From Candidatus Poribacteria bacterium (GTDB lineage: Bacteria > Poribacteria > WGA-4E > WGA-3G): a stretch of 64,000 nt of DNA. The DNA lies in assembly GCA_022819945.1 (NCBI GenBank), contig JAJEGI010000161.1, forward strand, positions 1 to 64,000. The letters run 5' to 3'. Made by a program: the position numbers and the translations under genes. The notes below the pieces were generated by a model. That model was given only the letters and a program-made list of their open reading frames with translations, had not been told where the DNA came from and did no database searches. Every line of letters starts with the position of its first letter. The stretch's first letter is position 1. This document shows, piece by piece, positions 50,084 to 60,800 of this stretch.

Positions 50084-53000
50084 TTATCGTAGAATAGCGA
50101 GTTTTCCCGTCTGCTGTATTTTTCTATCTTCGGTATGGGCGGTAACGCGATAGAGATAGACACCGTTAGCACACCGTATCCCGTCTTCATCTCTGCCATC
50201 CCAACCGGTTTCGTTAGCACCACGGTTCGCGCTTGCATCCTCAAGCGTCCGGAGAAGCCTGCCATTAACGCTATAAATTTTGATTGTGACAGTATCTGGT
50301 GCCTGCGCGAGGTAATAGGTGAAAAAGGTCTTTCCGTCATACGTAGGATTGGGAACATTGAATACCTCACTGAGCGTGATTTCCTCATTTAAGGTGAAGT
50401 TCGTAGCAAGTTCACCTACATTTCCACTGGTATCCGCAGCGGTAATCTGGAGTTGATATTCTCCGTTAGCGAGGTCCGGTGCATACGTGATAGAAGCCTC
50501 CGCGGGTGCATCCCGATCGAAAGTTTCGGCGTAACTATTTGGATCCAGCAGTTCAAGCGTTTCATATACACTGCCAAAATTGAATCGAAACGTGGTTTCG
50601 TCAAGCGCGCTATCATCCGTGAGGACAATTTTGAATCGAGGTTGCTCTGTGAGTACTGCGCCGTTTGTTAAAGACTCATCAAGTCCGCCGTTTGCATCAC
50701 CTGTACTCGATCCGGTGATCTGGATATCAATAGTGGGAGGCGTAATGTCAGGTTCTTCAATAACAACGAACCTGTAACTGACAATTCCGGCATCGCCGCC
50801 GATAGTGTTACGATTGAAATCCTGTGCTCCGATATTGAAAGTATACTCGCCAGGGAAAAGGATGGGTCGGTAATCAATCGGCACCGTCTCAATACTATTC
50901 TGTATGCGGAGTTCATAATCAGTGATAGGTTCAAAAGGTCCATCGTTCTTTCGTTTGTCAAAGGTAAAAAATTCGACATCCACACCGTTTGCATCTTGTA
51001 AAACAATAGAGATAGCAGGTCGCGGTGGAATGACGCTGCCGGTCTGTGGTTGGATACCATCCACCCAGAGGTTAAAGGCAGGCGGTTCATTATCCGTACT
51101 ACGCATGAGGGCAAATCGCGTGAGGGCATCGACTTCCGCCGTAATGGTAGCGACGCGAGCACTGCTGAACTTAATTTTATCGCCGAACCTGAATTCTTCG
51201 GAACTTGCAGTGACGATGATTTCAAAACCGAGGTGGCTCAGGAAAAGAGTTTCGTTTACCTTTCCATGGACTTTGACACCATTGGGATAATGGACAGGTT
51301 CATTCGATGCATCACGGAGTTCATAATAATTAGGATCAATAAAGAAGACGAACCAATCGCCTGTCTCAAATTCGGCTTTGGGTCCAAGTTTACTATTCAC
51401 CGTTGCGGTCCCATTGCCGATGTTAGCATTCCATGTGTCCTGAAGGATAACATCTGCCTGTGGATTATAGTCGGTCCTGAAAGCGAGTATATCACCAAAT
51501 TCAAATGCATAATTAACATCAAGAGATGGATTCACCTGCCGCGGAATCCGCAATTCCAAACCGTACACCTCCACTCTGAATGGGTTATCGAGCTGTCCAG
51601 TTTGATCAAGTTTCTCAATTTCGGTTCGTTGTTCCCCTTTCCGCTTGAGAAAGACCTCATATTCATTAGCATCAAGAAACATGATAATCCAAGTGCCTGC
51701 GGGGGTAAGGTTCGGATTGATAGTTATTGCATCGATTTCTAATTTCTGTTCACTTGCATTCTCTGTTTGTGTTGGTGTGACATAATTTTCGAGCAGAAAA
51801 TCGCCTTCAGGGGTGTAGTTAATCTGTGAAGGCAAGCGCCGCCATGCGGACAGCTTAACAGCTACCTCAGCAGGAGTAGTCGTGGGATCCTGTTTCGTAC
51901 TTGACGCTAAATCCGTCTGCCACGCATAAATTGCTACCTGGTTTGTGACCTGCGTAAATTCATATTCAAAGGCAGGATTGTCAGGTTGAATTTCGGTTTC
52001 TTTTTGGACGATGTCTTCCAAAGCACTGACATCAAAACGGAGTTTGAGCTTGACGGGTTTCTTGAGTGCTACAGCACCTGTACGAAATGCGGTTTCATAG
52101 TATTGGGCAACCTCTGTTCCGTGTCGGATGAGCCCGCGTCGGAGTGCTGCGACGCGGGGAATAGGGGCAAATTGGAGATCAGGTTGAGACGGCTCCATAG
52201 GGACTTGCGAGGTAACAGAGAGTGGGATACCCGCTCTATTTTGGGTTTCAGTTTCAAGCGCGTCTGTTGGGAAATGGATGTCGAACACCCCGTCTAAACT
52301 GAAGGCTGTTAACGCTTCCTCTGATTTATAGTTAAAATCGTTGACGATAAAAGAGACGTGTTGCTTGTTATCAAGGACACTACCTTCTTCGACGTTCCCA
52401 TCCTTAATGTCGTCTTCAATATCTGGGTCCTCGGGGTCTGCAAAGACGTAAATTTTGTGGATACCAGTCTTAAGGGGTGTATCGAGTTCGAGGATAGCTG
52501 TTGCACGTTGCCAAACGTGGGTCCCCTCCACCCAGTCAGTGGTTTTGATAACCACGGTCCCAAGGATATTTGCGTCCTCGTCAACAACGAGATCGCCATC
52601 TGGATCCGGATTTCCTGCGGCAAATACGACCTCAATATCAGCAATAACGGGCCGACTGCCGTCATTGATTAACTCTGCGACGAGTTGGTAACCGTTTTTC
52701 TTTTCATCAAAGACGTATCGAATGGGGGCTTTGTCTGTCTTGTCCGTCCCGATCGCAATATTGGGGCCTGTAGGTGCCTTGACGATGTTGCGTTCAAATT
52801 TTGATGGAATAATGATCTCGTGTCCGCTACTATCCGTAATGAAGATCTGGTAGCGTATTTGCCGTCCGCCTTTCGGTAGAGGAATAGGTGATTCAAGTTG
52901 ATACCATTGTCCACCGGGTGGGACATCACTGAGGGGTGTGCGTGCTGGAATCATGGGGGTTGTCACGATTTCAAAATCCTCTGTGTTATCCCATGAAACG

Positions 53001-56000
53001 TAGATGCTGCGTATCCCGTCTGGTCCTTTGTCGTCAAGGACGAGTGCACTGATATTAAGGGTATCCGTGACTTTGTCGTCAATCGTTTCTCGGAGGTCGT
53101 ATAGAACAGGCGCATCTATCCAGAATCGCGCGCCTCCGATAGCGGCACGGGTATCATCAAAAGCAAAGATACGTGCAATGCCGCCGCCGGGCAGTGCGTT
53201 GTTTGGGACATCCATCCGAATAGTGCCGTACTCGCCCTGCCAGATTCTACCGCCAGTGCGGCGCGTGATATCATTGCGGAGGTTATCATCAAAATTATTT
53301 GCGAAAATTGCGAAAGCAGAAAATGCTTCTGTGCTAAAATCAGCTATACGCGTGAAACTTAAGCTGCCAGTGTCTCCAATTTCCGATTCTCGGACGACCC
53401 CTACCTCATTCGCATTGATAACGATCTGGTGTTCACTGCTGAGGGCGACGCGTTCCAACTCAACCTTTACGTCGAGCTGCGGACGTGCAAGACGAGATGC
53501 TGGGTCACCGAAAAGTGTATATTGTTCGGTGCCAGGAATCCAACTCCGATTGCGAATGCGGTTGAGAAAACTAATTTTGGCCTCAGCAATAATATGTCCT
53601 ATCGTTGGCGGTAAGGGTACACTTTTGGTTGCGAGTTCTGGTGATGCCTGCGCCGGACGGAAAAAGGCTTCAAAGAGGTCTATATCAAACTCAGCATTTG
53701 CTGAACCGTAAGTTAACCGAGTCGCGGAGAGTGATGCAATAGCACCATATTTCCCGAACAAAAATTGTTCGCTGAGGCAAAAATTTCCGACTTGTTGCGG
53801 TTTATCAAATTGTCCATTGAGACAGGTCGTTGTAATGACAAAAGGCAGGTATCGGTTTCGCAAACCGACGACATCTTCAATTCGGAAGATAGACTCATCC
53901 GCCCATGTCTGGATGCCCCCGTGCCCGGCATATTCAATCGCGAGCGCGCCTTTATTAATTGCGGATTTGATTGTTGAACGTGTGAGTTCAGGGCTTTTAA
54001 TCTTTCGGAGATAGATTTGGCGGGTGTCATATCCGACAGGTATAACCTCTTGGATCAGTTCGTCGCGTGATTCCTCAAAGATGCCATCATTAGAGTGATC
54101 TGTATTGTCGTCTGAGACCTGGATTAAGGTGCCTTGCCACAATCCTGTCTCAAGATTTTTTTCATAGTTAATAATTTTTTCAACGATACCGTCAAGGGCT
54201 TCAGGAGTTTGCACCGAGAGCCTTCCGATAAGCATGTCAGGCAATGGGTCGTCTCCACTGACATTGACAAAGCGTTGATCCATAGAAGTTTCGCCACTTT
54301 CAGGTGCCCACCCATGGTACGTTGGCACGAAGATCGGATATAGATTATAGTTACTACCAAACTCACGGCGGTGGATCTCAACGGTGGCCCTCTTGTAATC
54401 GTAGTGTGCGTCACCAACAAGGAGGACATAGGTTGGTGCGGGCTGCTGCCAATTGTTATAGGTATAACGTAGGAATTTTTGGATGGCGAAAGGATTAAAG
54501 AGGCCGTCGCTAAATTCATTGTAGATGTCATCAATATCAACAATCATTGTTGTCAAGCCTTGCGAACGGCGGAATTCGACGAGCGGTTCAATACTTTCAG
54601 CGAAAGTCGAGTGTGTAATGACGACATAATCGACTTGGTTAGCAGGATTTTTTAGTGGCGTTGGCGGTGTTGGAACGAGGGCGTTAATGCTACTATAGGC
54701 ACCACGACTGATAACAAAATAGCGTGTATACTGGTTGACGGTATCTTCAAAGCGAATCCGATGACTGGCACCGGCTTTGGAAACTGTCCCACCAATGAGT
54801 TTGCTGCGAATGCCATTTTCATCCAACTGATATAAGTCTATTTCTTCACTAAAGATATTTCCGACTTGGTACTGAACTTGACCGGTGTTGTGCGGTTCAG
54901 TGTTGGTGTTAAATTCAAGGCGATTGACTTCCGCCTGAAAATTTCGCCAATAGTCCAGTTCATACCAATCGATATAGAAGTCGTAGGATCCGGGGGGTGT
55001 ATCGTTCCTATCAAGTGCCTCAATGCGCATGAAATTATTAAGGTCATTAAAGATGCTCTTGTGCTTAATCTCGCGGGTTGCAACTTGGTAAGTTTGCCGT
55101 TTCCATTCCTCAGGCCTGCCGAGTTGGACGTTGTTGAAAGTGATACGCGCTCGGTGGCGCGCGTTGCCCCTGCGGGAGGCGCCTTGGAATTTGATACGCA
55201 AGATTGCTTTGCTATCCTCGAGTCGCGGATCAAGTCGCGGTGCTGCCTTAGGCAGTTTTATTCGAAAATCTTTTCGGTCTCCACCCCGGAAAGCAGTTCC
55301 GAAATAGTGGTCTGCAAGTTCAGATTTAACGTCAGAGCCGTCCAAGACATCGTGATGCCAATTCTCCTCAAAGCGGTCGCGTGTTAAAAAGGCTGTGGGT
55401 GTTACCAAATTTTTCACCTTCGGTGTTACGTCGCGTGTCTCTACACGGGAGGTCTCAAGGCCGGCAGTAGGTTCTCCAAGCAAGCCGAAACGCAGCCAGT
55501 AGACGTTTTCGTCGGTAAATTTGTTGTCTGCTAATGCGCGCCCGTAAAAGATAATCCGCTCGCCGGGGTCAAGCGTATCGTTCTCGTTCTCATCAAAGAT
55601 ATAGATGCCTTGCTTCTCTCCGCTACTCTCCAATTGAAGCGTGTCAAGATTTATATTTTCTGGTTCGATACCGGTGTAAGCCTTGATGTTGTTATAGGTG
55701 ATACGATATAGGTCTGTTTTGGTGACAGATATTTTAAAACGACGTGTATTAGCGGTTATTGGTGTTGGTGCACCAGGGGCATAGTTCCCGTCGGTAATAC
55801 TGCCATAAGGCGATCGACGTTGTTTCCGCCACGGCTTTGCTTGTTCATAATTCTGCAATGTGCTTTGGAAGAGGTCCTCAAAAACGCGAGGGGATTCTCG
55901 AAAAGAAGAAGGCACAGTGGGAATAGTGCCGCCAGCAGCTACGGCCCCCGGAAAATAGACTTGAAACGTCACAGACGCGTAAATTTTTAATTGTTTTGTC

Positions 56001-56548
56001 GCTGGATTGTATTGCACCGGGTTGATCTGTAAATTGCCGATACGTTGATCTCGGACAAAGCCGCCCGGGATAACCTCTACAAGTTGTGTGGGATAGAATT
56101 TTTGAAAAACTGGAGGGTTCTCGGAAGCCAACGTCGGAAAAATCGGATCATCAGGTGTGACACGCACGTTTTCAACCGTCTTGGTTTCCGAACGCGCTTG
56201 AATGATAGTAACAACCGGGGTCCCTGCTGTAGGGATTCCAATGCTTTGTGTGTAAATCGGCAGCCGAGGTTTGCCTACATCAAGTGTCCAATTCGCGCCA
56301 GCGAAATGAATTTTAGTCCCCACATCTGCAGGATCGTCCGTGGCAGCAGCGGTGTGTGTGGTTATCTTAAGTGTTGGCAGGATGAAACGTGCTGTGAAAG
56401 TATCCGCTGTAGTCGTAAGTATCTGAAACGGTGGCACCTTGTTTCCAGTAACAGGTAGGGATCCCGACTGTGTCTGACTTACGACAACCGATATCGGAAC
56501 AGTAGAAAACGTAAGGAGTATGGCGAAAAAAATAAGCGTCTTTTTCAT
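50084..56548 (-). CDS. Giant gingipain-like C25 peptidase with FlgD-like C-terminal domain
   Basis: A 2154-residue secreted protein with a signal peptide (LIFFAILLTFSTVPISVVV). A propeptide-like N-terminal region is followed by the C25 caspase-like domain (about residues 640-1010): YVLLVGDAHYDYK, IEYAGHGGIQTW (catalytic His) and ITTTCLNGQFD (catalytic Cys). Several beta-rich domains follow. The C-terminus (FNVPNPTYDGKTFFTYYLAQ, TIKIYSVNGRLLRTLEDAS, GWDGRDEDGIRCANGVYLYRV) is a FlgD-Ig/type IX sorting-like domain. It is close to PorU in plan, the sortase that removes sorting domains in the type IX system. No other por genes are here. The ATG lacks an SD. Confidence 0.85.
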   Translation of the reverse strand: MKKTLIFFAILLTFSTVPISVVVSQTQSGSLPVTGNKVPPFQILTTTADTFTARFILPTLKITTHTAAATDDPADVGTKIHFAGANWTLDVGKPRLPIYTQSIGIPTAGTPVVTIIQARSETKTVENVRVTPDDPIFPTLASENPPVFQKFYPTQLVEVIPGGFVRDQRIGNLQINPVQYNPATKQLKIYASVTFQVYFPGAVAAGGTIPTVPSSFRESPRVFEDLFQSTLQNYEQAKPWRKQRRSPYGSITDGNYAPGAPTPITANTRRFKISVTKTDLYRITYNNIKAYTGIEPENINLDTLQLESSGEKQGIYIFDENENDTLDPGERIIFYGRALADNKFTDENVYWLRFGLLGEPTAGLETSRVETRDVTPKVKNLVTPTAFLTRDRFEENWHHDVLDGSDVKSELADHYFGTAFRGGDRKDFRIKLPKAAPRLDPRLEDSKAILRIKFQGASRRGNARHRARITFNNVQLGRPEEWKRQTYQVATREIKHKSIFNDLNNFMRIEALDRNDTPPGSYDFYIDWYELDYWRNFQAEVNRLEFNTNTEPHNTGQVQYQVGNIFSEEIDLYQLDENGIRSKLIGGTVSKAGASHRIRFEDTVNQYTRYFVISRGAYSSINALVPTPPTPLKNPANQVDYVVITHSTFAESIEPLVEFRRSQGLTTMIVDIDDIYNEFSDGLFNPFAIQKFLRYTYNNWQQPAPTYVLLVGDAHYDYKRATVEIHRREFGSNYNLYPIFVPTYHGWAPESGETSMDQRFVNVSGDDPLPDMLIGRLSVQTPEALDGIVEKIINYEKNLETGLWQGTLIQVSDDNTDHSNDGIFEESRDELIQEVIPVGYDTRQIYLRKIKSPELTRSTIKSAINKGALAIEYAGHGGIQTWADESIFRIEDVVGLRNRYLPFVITTTCLNGQFDKPQQVGNFCLSEQFLFGKYGAIASLSATRLTYGSANAEFDIDLFEAFFRPAQASPELATKSVPLPPTIGHIIAEAKISFLNRIRNRSWIPGTEQYTLFGDPASRLARPQLDVKVELERVALSSEHQIVINANEVGVVRESEIGDTGSLSFTRIADFSTEAFSAFAIFANNFDDNLRNDITRRTGGRIWQGEYGTIRMDVPNNALPGGGIARIFAFDDTRAAIGGARFWIDAPVLYDLRETIDDKVTDTLNISALVLDDKGPDGIRSIYVSWDNTEDFEIVTTPMIPARTPLSDVPPGGQWYQLESPIPLPKGGRQIRYQIFITDSSGHEIIIPSKFERNIVKAPTGPNIAIGTDKTDKAPIRYVFDEKKNGYQLVAELINDGSRPVIADIEVVFAAGNPDPDGDLVVDEDANILGTVVIKTTDWVEGTHVWQRATAILELDTPLKTGIHKIYVFADPEDPDIEDDIKDGNVEEGSVLDNKQHVSFIVNDFNYKSEEALTAFSLDGVFDIHFPTDALETETQNRAGIPLSVTSQVPMEPSQPDLQFAPIPRVAALRRGLIRHGTEVAQYYETAFRTGAVALKKPVKLKLRFDVSALEDIVQKETEIQPDNPAFEYEFTQVTNQVAIYAWQTDLASSTKQDPTTTPAEVAVKLSAWRRLPSQINYTPEGDFLLENYVTPTQTENASEQKLEIDAITINPNLTPAGTWIIMFLDANEYEVFLKRKGEQRTEIEKLDQTGQLDNPFRVEVYGLELRIPRQVNPSLDVNYAFEFGDILAFRTDYNPQADVILQDTWNANIGNGTATVNSKLGPKAEFETGDWFVFFIDPNYYELRDASNEPVHYPNGVKVHGKVNETLFLSHLGFEIIVTASSEEFRFGDKIKFSSARVATITAEVDALTRFALMRSTDNEPPAFNLWVDGIQPQTGSVIPPRPAISIVLQDANGVDVEFFTFDKRKNDGPFEPITDYELRIQNSIETVPIDYRPILFPGEYTFNIGAQDFNRNTIGGDAGIVSYRFVVIEEPDITPPTIDIQITGSSTGDANGGLDESLTNGAVLTEQPRFKIVLTDDSALDETTFRFNFGSVYETLELLDPNSYAETFDRDAPAEASITYAPDLANGEYQLQITAADTSGNVGELATNFTLNEEITLSEVFNVPNPTYDGKTFFTYYLAQAPDTVTIKIYSVNGRLLRTLEDASANRGANETGWDGRDEDGIRCANGVYLYRVTAHTEDRKIQQTGKLAILR

Positions 56549-56690
56549 GACGTTTTGCGATTCTTTTTATTTTGAACTATAGAAATCAACAGACAGCAGC
56601 GAAAACGGACCACTCTGCTGGTGCACTTTTTTAACTTTGTTGCTTTACAATATCTTTTTAATTTTAAAATCTACCAGAAGTAGTTAACAG

Positions 56691-56740
56691 TTATAAGTTA
56701 AGAGGTGTCGGGATTATCAAAAATCTCTTGTAACTTATAA
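56691..56740. repeat. TTATAAGTTAAGAG...CTCTTGTAACTTATAA element, second copy
   Basis: All 50 bases equal 44691-44740. The arms TTATAAGTTA-AGAG and CTCTTG-TAACTTATAA form a hairpin. It lies between the convergence of pdxA's end and the start of the peptidase gene on the minus strand. Confidence 0.85.
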
Positions 56741-56757
56741 CTATTTTACGCTGACGG

Positions 56758-57852
56758 CTAATTCGCGAGTCGTGAAGCACATTTTAATGCTGCCATAAGG
56801 CTGGTTTCACTTGCGATCCCTTTACCGGCTATGTCAAATGCTGTGCCGTGGTCTACACTGGTACGAATTATTGGTAATCCTAAAGTAACATTTACGAGTT
56901 CGCCAAAGCCGAGAAGTTTTATCGGAATATTGCCTTGGTCGTGATACATAGCGATAACAGCGTGCCATTTCGCTTGATTTGCTTTGGGAAAAAGCACATC
57001 AGCAGGGATCGGACCGTCTATTGGCATTCCTGTTTTTGCTTGTGCCTGTGCGATGGCAGGACGGATAAAACGGACTTCTTCTTCTCCGAACAACCCTTCT
57101 TCACCGGCATGCGGGTTCAATCCGGCAACGACGAGTCGAGGTTCAGAAATGCCGCAGCGGATCAGTGCTTGTTGCGTGATACAGATAACATTCACAATTC
57201 TTTGGATAGAAAGGTGCTTTGGTACGTCAGCCAATGGAATATGATTTGTCACAAAAGAGACTGCTGGAATGGCTGATGGTTGATGGCTGTCCAATGTCTC
57301 ATGTGTACAGAGCATCATCACTACGTCAGGTGTATTCGTAAAGGCCGCGAGCATCTCCGTGTGTCCGGGATAGGGGGCACCTGCTCGGTTTATAGCAGCT
57401 TTGCATATTGGTGCAGTCGTGATCGCATCAAGTTCACCGTGCATCGCGAGGCGTGTTGCAACCTCTATCGCTTCGACAGCGGCGGCACCGGCACGAACAT
57501 CTATGCTCCCCAAGGAAATATCTTCAAGCGGGTTTGAAGATATTTCAAGTACATCAATTGTTCCATGCGTTCCGTTTGCTTGCATCGGGGTCTTGATGGT
57601 ACTAACTTTTAGCTGCGGTGCACCGGCGGGTATAAATTGACAAGCGTCCTGAAGAATAGCAGGACTCCCGATCACAATCGGCTGGCACATTGAATATATG
57701 CTTTCGTGTGCCAGTGCTTTGACGATGATTTCGGGACCGATGCCGGCTGCATCGCCGATTGTTATACCAATTTTCGGTCTATTTTCAACGATCACAGGTC
57801 CCGATGGGTACGTGGTATCTCTGCATTGGGCCTGGAACTCTTTGGGAGTCAT
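56758..57852 (-). CDS. pdxA: 4-hydroxythreonine-4-phosphate dehydrogenase
   Basis: PdxA oxidises 4-phosphohydroxy-L-threonine in the DXP-dependent route to pyridoxal phosphate. The 364-residue protein has KIGITIGDAAGIGPEIIVKAL, ITTAPICKAAINRAGAPYPGHTEMLA (metal-binding His), VVAGLNPHAGEEGLFGEEE, ADVLFPKANQAKWHAVIAMYHDQGNIPIKLL, and RTSVDHGTAFDIAGKG. The first ~25 residues precede the conserved start and may be over-predicted. RqcP lies 51 bases upstream in the same direction. Confidence 0.93.
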   Translation of the reverse strand: MTPKEFQAQCRDTTYPSGPVIVENRPKIGITIGDAAGIGPEIIVKALAHESIYSMCQPIVIGSPAILQDACQFIPAGAPQLKVSTIKTPMQANGTHGTIDVLEISSNPLEDISLGSIDVRAGAAAVEAIEVATRLAMHGELDAITTAPICKAAINRAGAPYPGHTEMLAAFTNTPDVVMMLCTHETLDSHQPSAIPAVSFVTNHIPLADVPKHLSIQRIVNVICITQQALIRCGISEPRLVVAGLNPHAGEEGLFGEEEVRFIRPAIAQAQAKTGMPIDGPIPADVLFPKANQAKWHAVIAMYHDQGNIPIKLLGFGELVNVTLGLPIIRTSVDHGTAFDIAGKGIASETSLMAALKCASRLAN

Positions 57853-57903
57853 TGCGATTTCTCTTTCTTGATTGAGCAGGGTGCGCTCCGGATTGGGGAA
57901 TGA

Positions 57904-58191
57904 TTACCGGTTTAATTGACGGTAAAGCGTTGTAGCCCGTGCGCGTGAGACGTTTCCGGTGGGTAGTTCAAGAACCTCATATTCAATTTCAGGAGGTTCC
58001 TCAAGACCTGTTAAATGCCCTTCCGTGGTGGTCGATGCTCCCGGCATGCGAATCACATCGCCTATAGAAAGCATCTTCCCGGCTTTTGCGACATGTCCGT
58101 TGACGCTCACTGCGCCTTTGCCACAGAGGGTATTGGCAATCGTTCGCCGCTTTACGAGGCGGCTGACCTGCAGGAATTTGTCTAATCGCAT
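57904..58191 (-). CDS. rqcP: S4-domain RNA-binding protein (RqcP/YabO-like)
   Basis: A 95-residue protein with one S4 domain: MRLDKFLQVSRLVKRRTIAN, LCGKGAVSVNGHVAKAGKMLSIGDVIRM. The size and sequence are those of RqcP (YabO), which binds stalled 50S-peptidyl-tRNA complexes with RqcH and drives alanine tailing. HslR-type heat-shock proteins are the alternative. Its position beside the proteases lon, clpX and clpP fits protein quality control. Confidence 0.75.
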   Translation of the reverse strand: MRLDKFLQVSRLVKRRTIANTLCGKGAVSVNGHVAKAGKMLSIGDVIRMPGASTTTEGHLTGLEEPPEIEYEVLELPTGNVSRARATTLYRQLNR

Positions 58192-58198
58192 CTTTTAA

Positions 58199-58318
58199 GG
58201 TTATAAGTTAAGAGGTTATAAGTTATAAGAAAGTGTGCTAAAGTTTCAAAATATGCTGAAGTCGTGAAGTTGATAACTTTACGGACTTCTTAACCTACCA
58301 CTTATAACTTATAACTAT
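58199..58318. repeat. TTATAAGTTAAGAGG inverted repeat in the lon-rqcP gap
   Basis: GGTTATAAGTTAAGAGGTTATAAG and the inverted CTTATAACTTATAAC at the other end bound the gap; between them CTTAACCT-like arms also pair. The gap has no gene. Confidence 0.65.
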
Positions 58319-58325
58319 TCTACAT

Positions 58326-60797
58326 CTACACAGACGGCTGGGAGGCGACTGGCATCTCTACAGGCACTTCAGGTTCCACGACGGGTTCTGTCAGTGCCAG
58401 TTCGAGTACCTCCATCATATCGTTGACTTTATGGAAGCGAATCCCTTCGCGAATTTCTGTAGGGATGTCAACTTCATCTTTCTCATTGTCAACGGGAATA
58501 ATAATGTCAAAGATACCGTTTCTGTAAGCAGCGAGTGCTTTCTCTTTTAAGCCTCCGATGGGCAGGACTCTACCGCGGAGCGTAATTTCTCCGGTCATAG
58601 CAATATCTTTACGAACAGACTTACCTGTCAGTGTAGAAAGGATTGCAGTAGCGACGGTAATTCCGGCGGAGGGACCGTCTTTGGGTACTGCGCCTTCTGG
58701 GATATGGATATGAATATCCTGTTGCTCGAACTGCTTATCAGGAAGTCCGAAGGATTCAGAGCGGGAACGGATGAAAGCGACAGCAGTTTGAACGGATTCA
58801 CGCATTACTTCCTGAAGCTGCCCTGTCATATCGAGTTTGCCTTCGCCTTGCATCGTTGTTGCTTCAACGGAGACGATATCGCCGCCGATCTGGGTCCATA
58901 CCATCCCTGTAGCGACGCCGACTTCATCGCGCTCTTCAGCTTTTGTGCGTGTCCATTTCGCGGGTCCAAGATAGTCGCTCAAATTCGCCGGTGTCACTTC
59001 AATATTGAGATCTGGTGTTTCTTCAGTAACGATTTCTCTGGCGACTTTCCGCATAACAGTAGTGATTGCGCGTTCCAAGTTTCGCACGCCAGCCTCGCGC
59101 GTATACTTATGTATCATCTCGTAGAGTGCTTCATCTGTGAAGGTGATATTGTCGTCTGAAAGCCCATGGCGTTCAAGTTGTTTGGGGATAAGTCCGTTCG
59201 GTGTAAAGGTCGCGATATTATGCTTCTCGAAATCAGTATATCCCGGCAATTCAATAATTTCCATTCGGTCCTGGAGTGCTGGTGGAATGGTAACCCGGGT
59301 GTTAGCAGTTGTGATGAACATGACATCGGAAAGATCGAAGGCAATATCCATATAATGGTCTCGGAAGGTGGCATTCTGTTCGGGATCTAAGACTTCAAGA
59401 AGTGCGGATGCGGGATCGCCTCGGAAATCCGAACTAAGTTTATCAATTTCATCGAGCAGGAAGAGCGGGTTTTTTGATTTTACATCACGGAGCCCTTGAA
59501 TGATGCGTCCGGGAATTGCGCCGATATAGGTGCGTCTGTGTCCACGGATTTCTGCTTCATCTCGAACGCCGCCGAGCGACATTCTCACAAATTTCCTACC
59601 TGTTGCGCGGGCAATTGATTTACCGAGTGAAGTCTTTCCGACTCCTGGCGGTCCGACGAGACAAATAATGGGGCCTTTAAGATGTTTGACGAGTTGTAAA
59701 ACAGCAAGGTATTCGAGGACATTCTCTTTGGGTTTCTCCAAGCCGTAGTGGTCTTCGTCAAGTATCCGTTGGGCTTCAGGGAGCTGGAGTTGATGCTCGG
59801 TGCTCTCTTTCCAAGGGAGTGCGAGTATACAATCAACATAGGTACGGATGACACCGGATTCGGCGGATTGCGGTGGTATTTGTGCGAGTCGATCGAGTTC
59901 CTTGAGTGCCTTTTCTTCTGCCTCTTCAGACATCCCGGCGTTCTTCACCTGTTCTCGGAGTTCATCAACTTCGGCGATGTCATCTCTGCCGAGTTCTTTC
60001 TGTATGACCTTCATCTGTTCCTGAAGGTAGAATTCTCGGTGTGTCTTCTGGACGGATTCACGGACTTGATTGTGAATATCATCTCGAAGTTCATTGCGCT
60101 CCAATGCCTCGTTCAAGAATTGGATGACAAGTTGCAGCCGTTTGATGGGGTTGAATTCGTCAATAACACTTTGGCGTTCTGTGGCGGTGAGATCGAGAAA
60201 CCCGGCGATAATATCGGCGAGGGGTCCGGGTTCGTCTTGCTCTTTAATAGCGCGTTTGACTTCTTCAAGTGTTAGAACATGGGGTTGTGGGCTGCGTCCT
60301 TGATCCTTTGGGCGTGTTTTTGCGTAGTCGTTGAAAAGTTTCTTGGTATCTTTGACGAGAGATGCAGCAGTGTCCGCTAACCCGATCTCCTCATGGACAA
60401 TTTGCACATCTGCTTGCAAAAAGTCGGCGGCCTTCGTATAGCGGAGAACAATCGCGCGGTGCTCTACGGCAACGGCGATGCGGATAGTGCTGTCACCGGG
60501 TTCATAAGATTCGATAATATGCGCGACAGCACCAATAGTATGTAGATGTTCAGGCGAGGCGTCTACTCCTTCCTCTAACTCCACTTTTTGGTGGAGGAGG
60601 AGTACCCGTTTATTTGACTGGAGTGCAGCATGAGTCGCTTGGACTCCCATCTTCCGAACGGCAATTAAAAGAGATTTTGTCTTCGGGAAAGGCGAATACC
60701 TATCGAAATCCGGAGGCAAATCAATAACGGGCAAACTTACGGTTCCGTGTTCTTTTGTTGCTGTCGAATTCATAGTTTTTGTTCCAGTGCGAGGCAT
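58326..60797 (-). CDS. lon: ATP-dependent protease La
   Basis: An about 823-residue LonA protease with an N-terminal LON substrate domain (LPVIDLPPDFDRYSPFPKTKSLLIAV), AAA+ module (Walker A VGPPGVGKTSLG, Walker B FLLDEIDKL, sensor TTANT) and serine-lysine protease domain (PKDGPSAGITVATAI with the catalytic Ser, and the Lys in GLKEKALAAYRNGI). It degrades misfolded and regulatory proteins. ATG 60797 has GAGG close upstream; ATG 60773 is a possible alternative. It is the last gene of tig-clpP-clpX-lon on the minus strand. Confidence 0.95.
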   Translation of the reverse strand: MPRTGTKTMNSTATKEHGTVSLPVIDLPPDFDRYSPFPKTKSLLIAVRKMGVQATHAALQSNKRVLLLHQKVELEEGVDASPEHLHTIGAVAHIIESYEPGDSTIRIAVAVEHRAIVLRYTKAADFLQADVQIVHEEIGLADTAASLVKDTKKLFNDYAKTRPKDQGRSPQPHVLTLEEVKRAIKEQDEPGPLADIIAGFLDLTATERQSVIDEFNPIKRLQLVIQFLNEALERNELRDDIHNQVRESVQKTHREFYLQEQMKVIQKELGRDDIAEVDELREQVKNAGMSEEAEEKALKELDRLAQIPPQSAESGVIRTYVDCILALPWKESTEHQLQLPEAQRILDEDHYGLEKPKENVLEYLAVLQLVKHLKGPIICLVGPPGVGKTSLGKSIARATGRKFVRMSLGGVRDEAEIRGHRRTYIGAIPGRIIQGLRDVKSKNPLFLLDEIDKLSSDFRGDPASALLEVLDPEQNATFRDHYMDIAFDLSDVMFITTANTRVTIPPALQDRMEIIELPGYTDFEKHNIATFTPNGLIPKQLERHGLSDDNITFTDEALYEMIHKYTREAGVRNLERAITTVMRKVAREIVTEETPDLNIEVTPANLSDYLGPAKWTRTKAEERDEVGVATGMVWTQIGGDIVSVEATTMQGEGKLDMTGQLQEVMRESVQTAVAFIRSRSESFGLPDKQFEQQDIHIHIPEGAVPKDGPSAGITVATAILSTLTGKSVRKDIAMTGEITLRGRVLPIGGLKEKALAAYRNGIFDIIIPVDNEKDEVDIPTEIREGIRFHKVNDMMEVLELALTEPVVEPEVPVEMPVASQPSV

Positions 60798-60800
60798 CAA

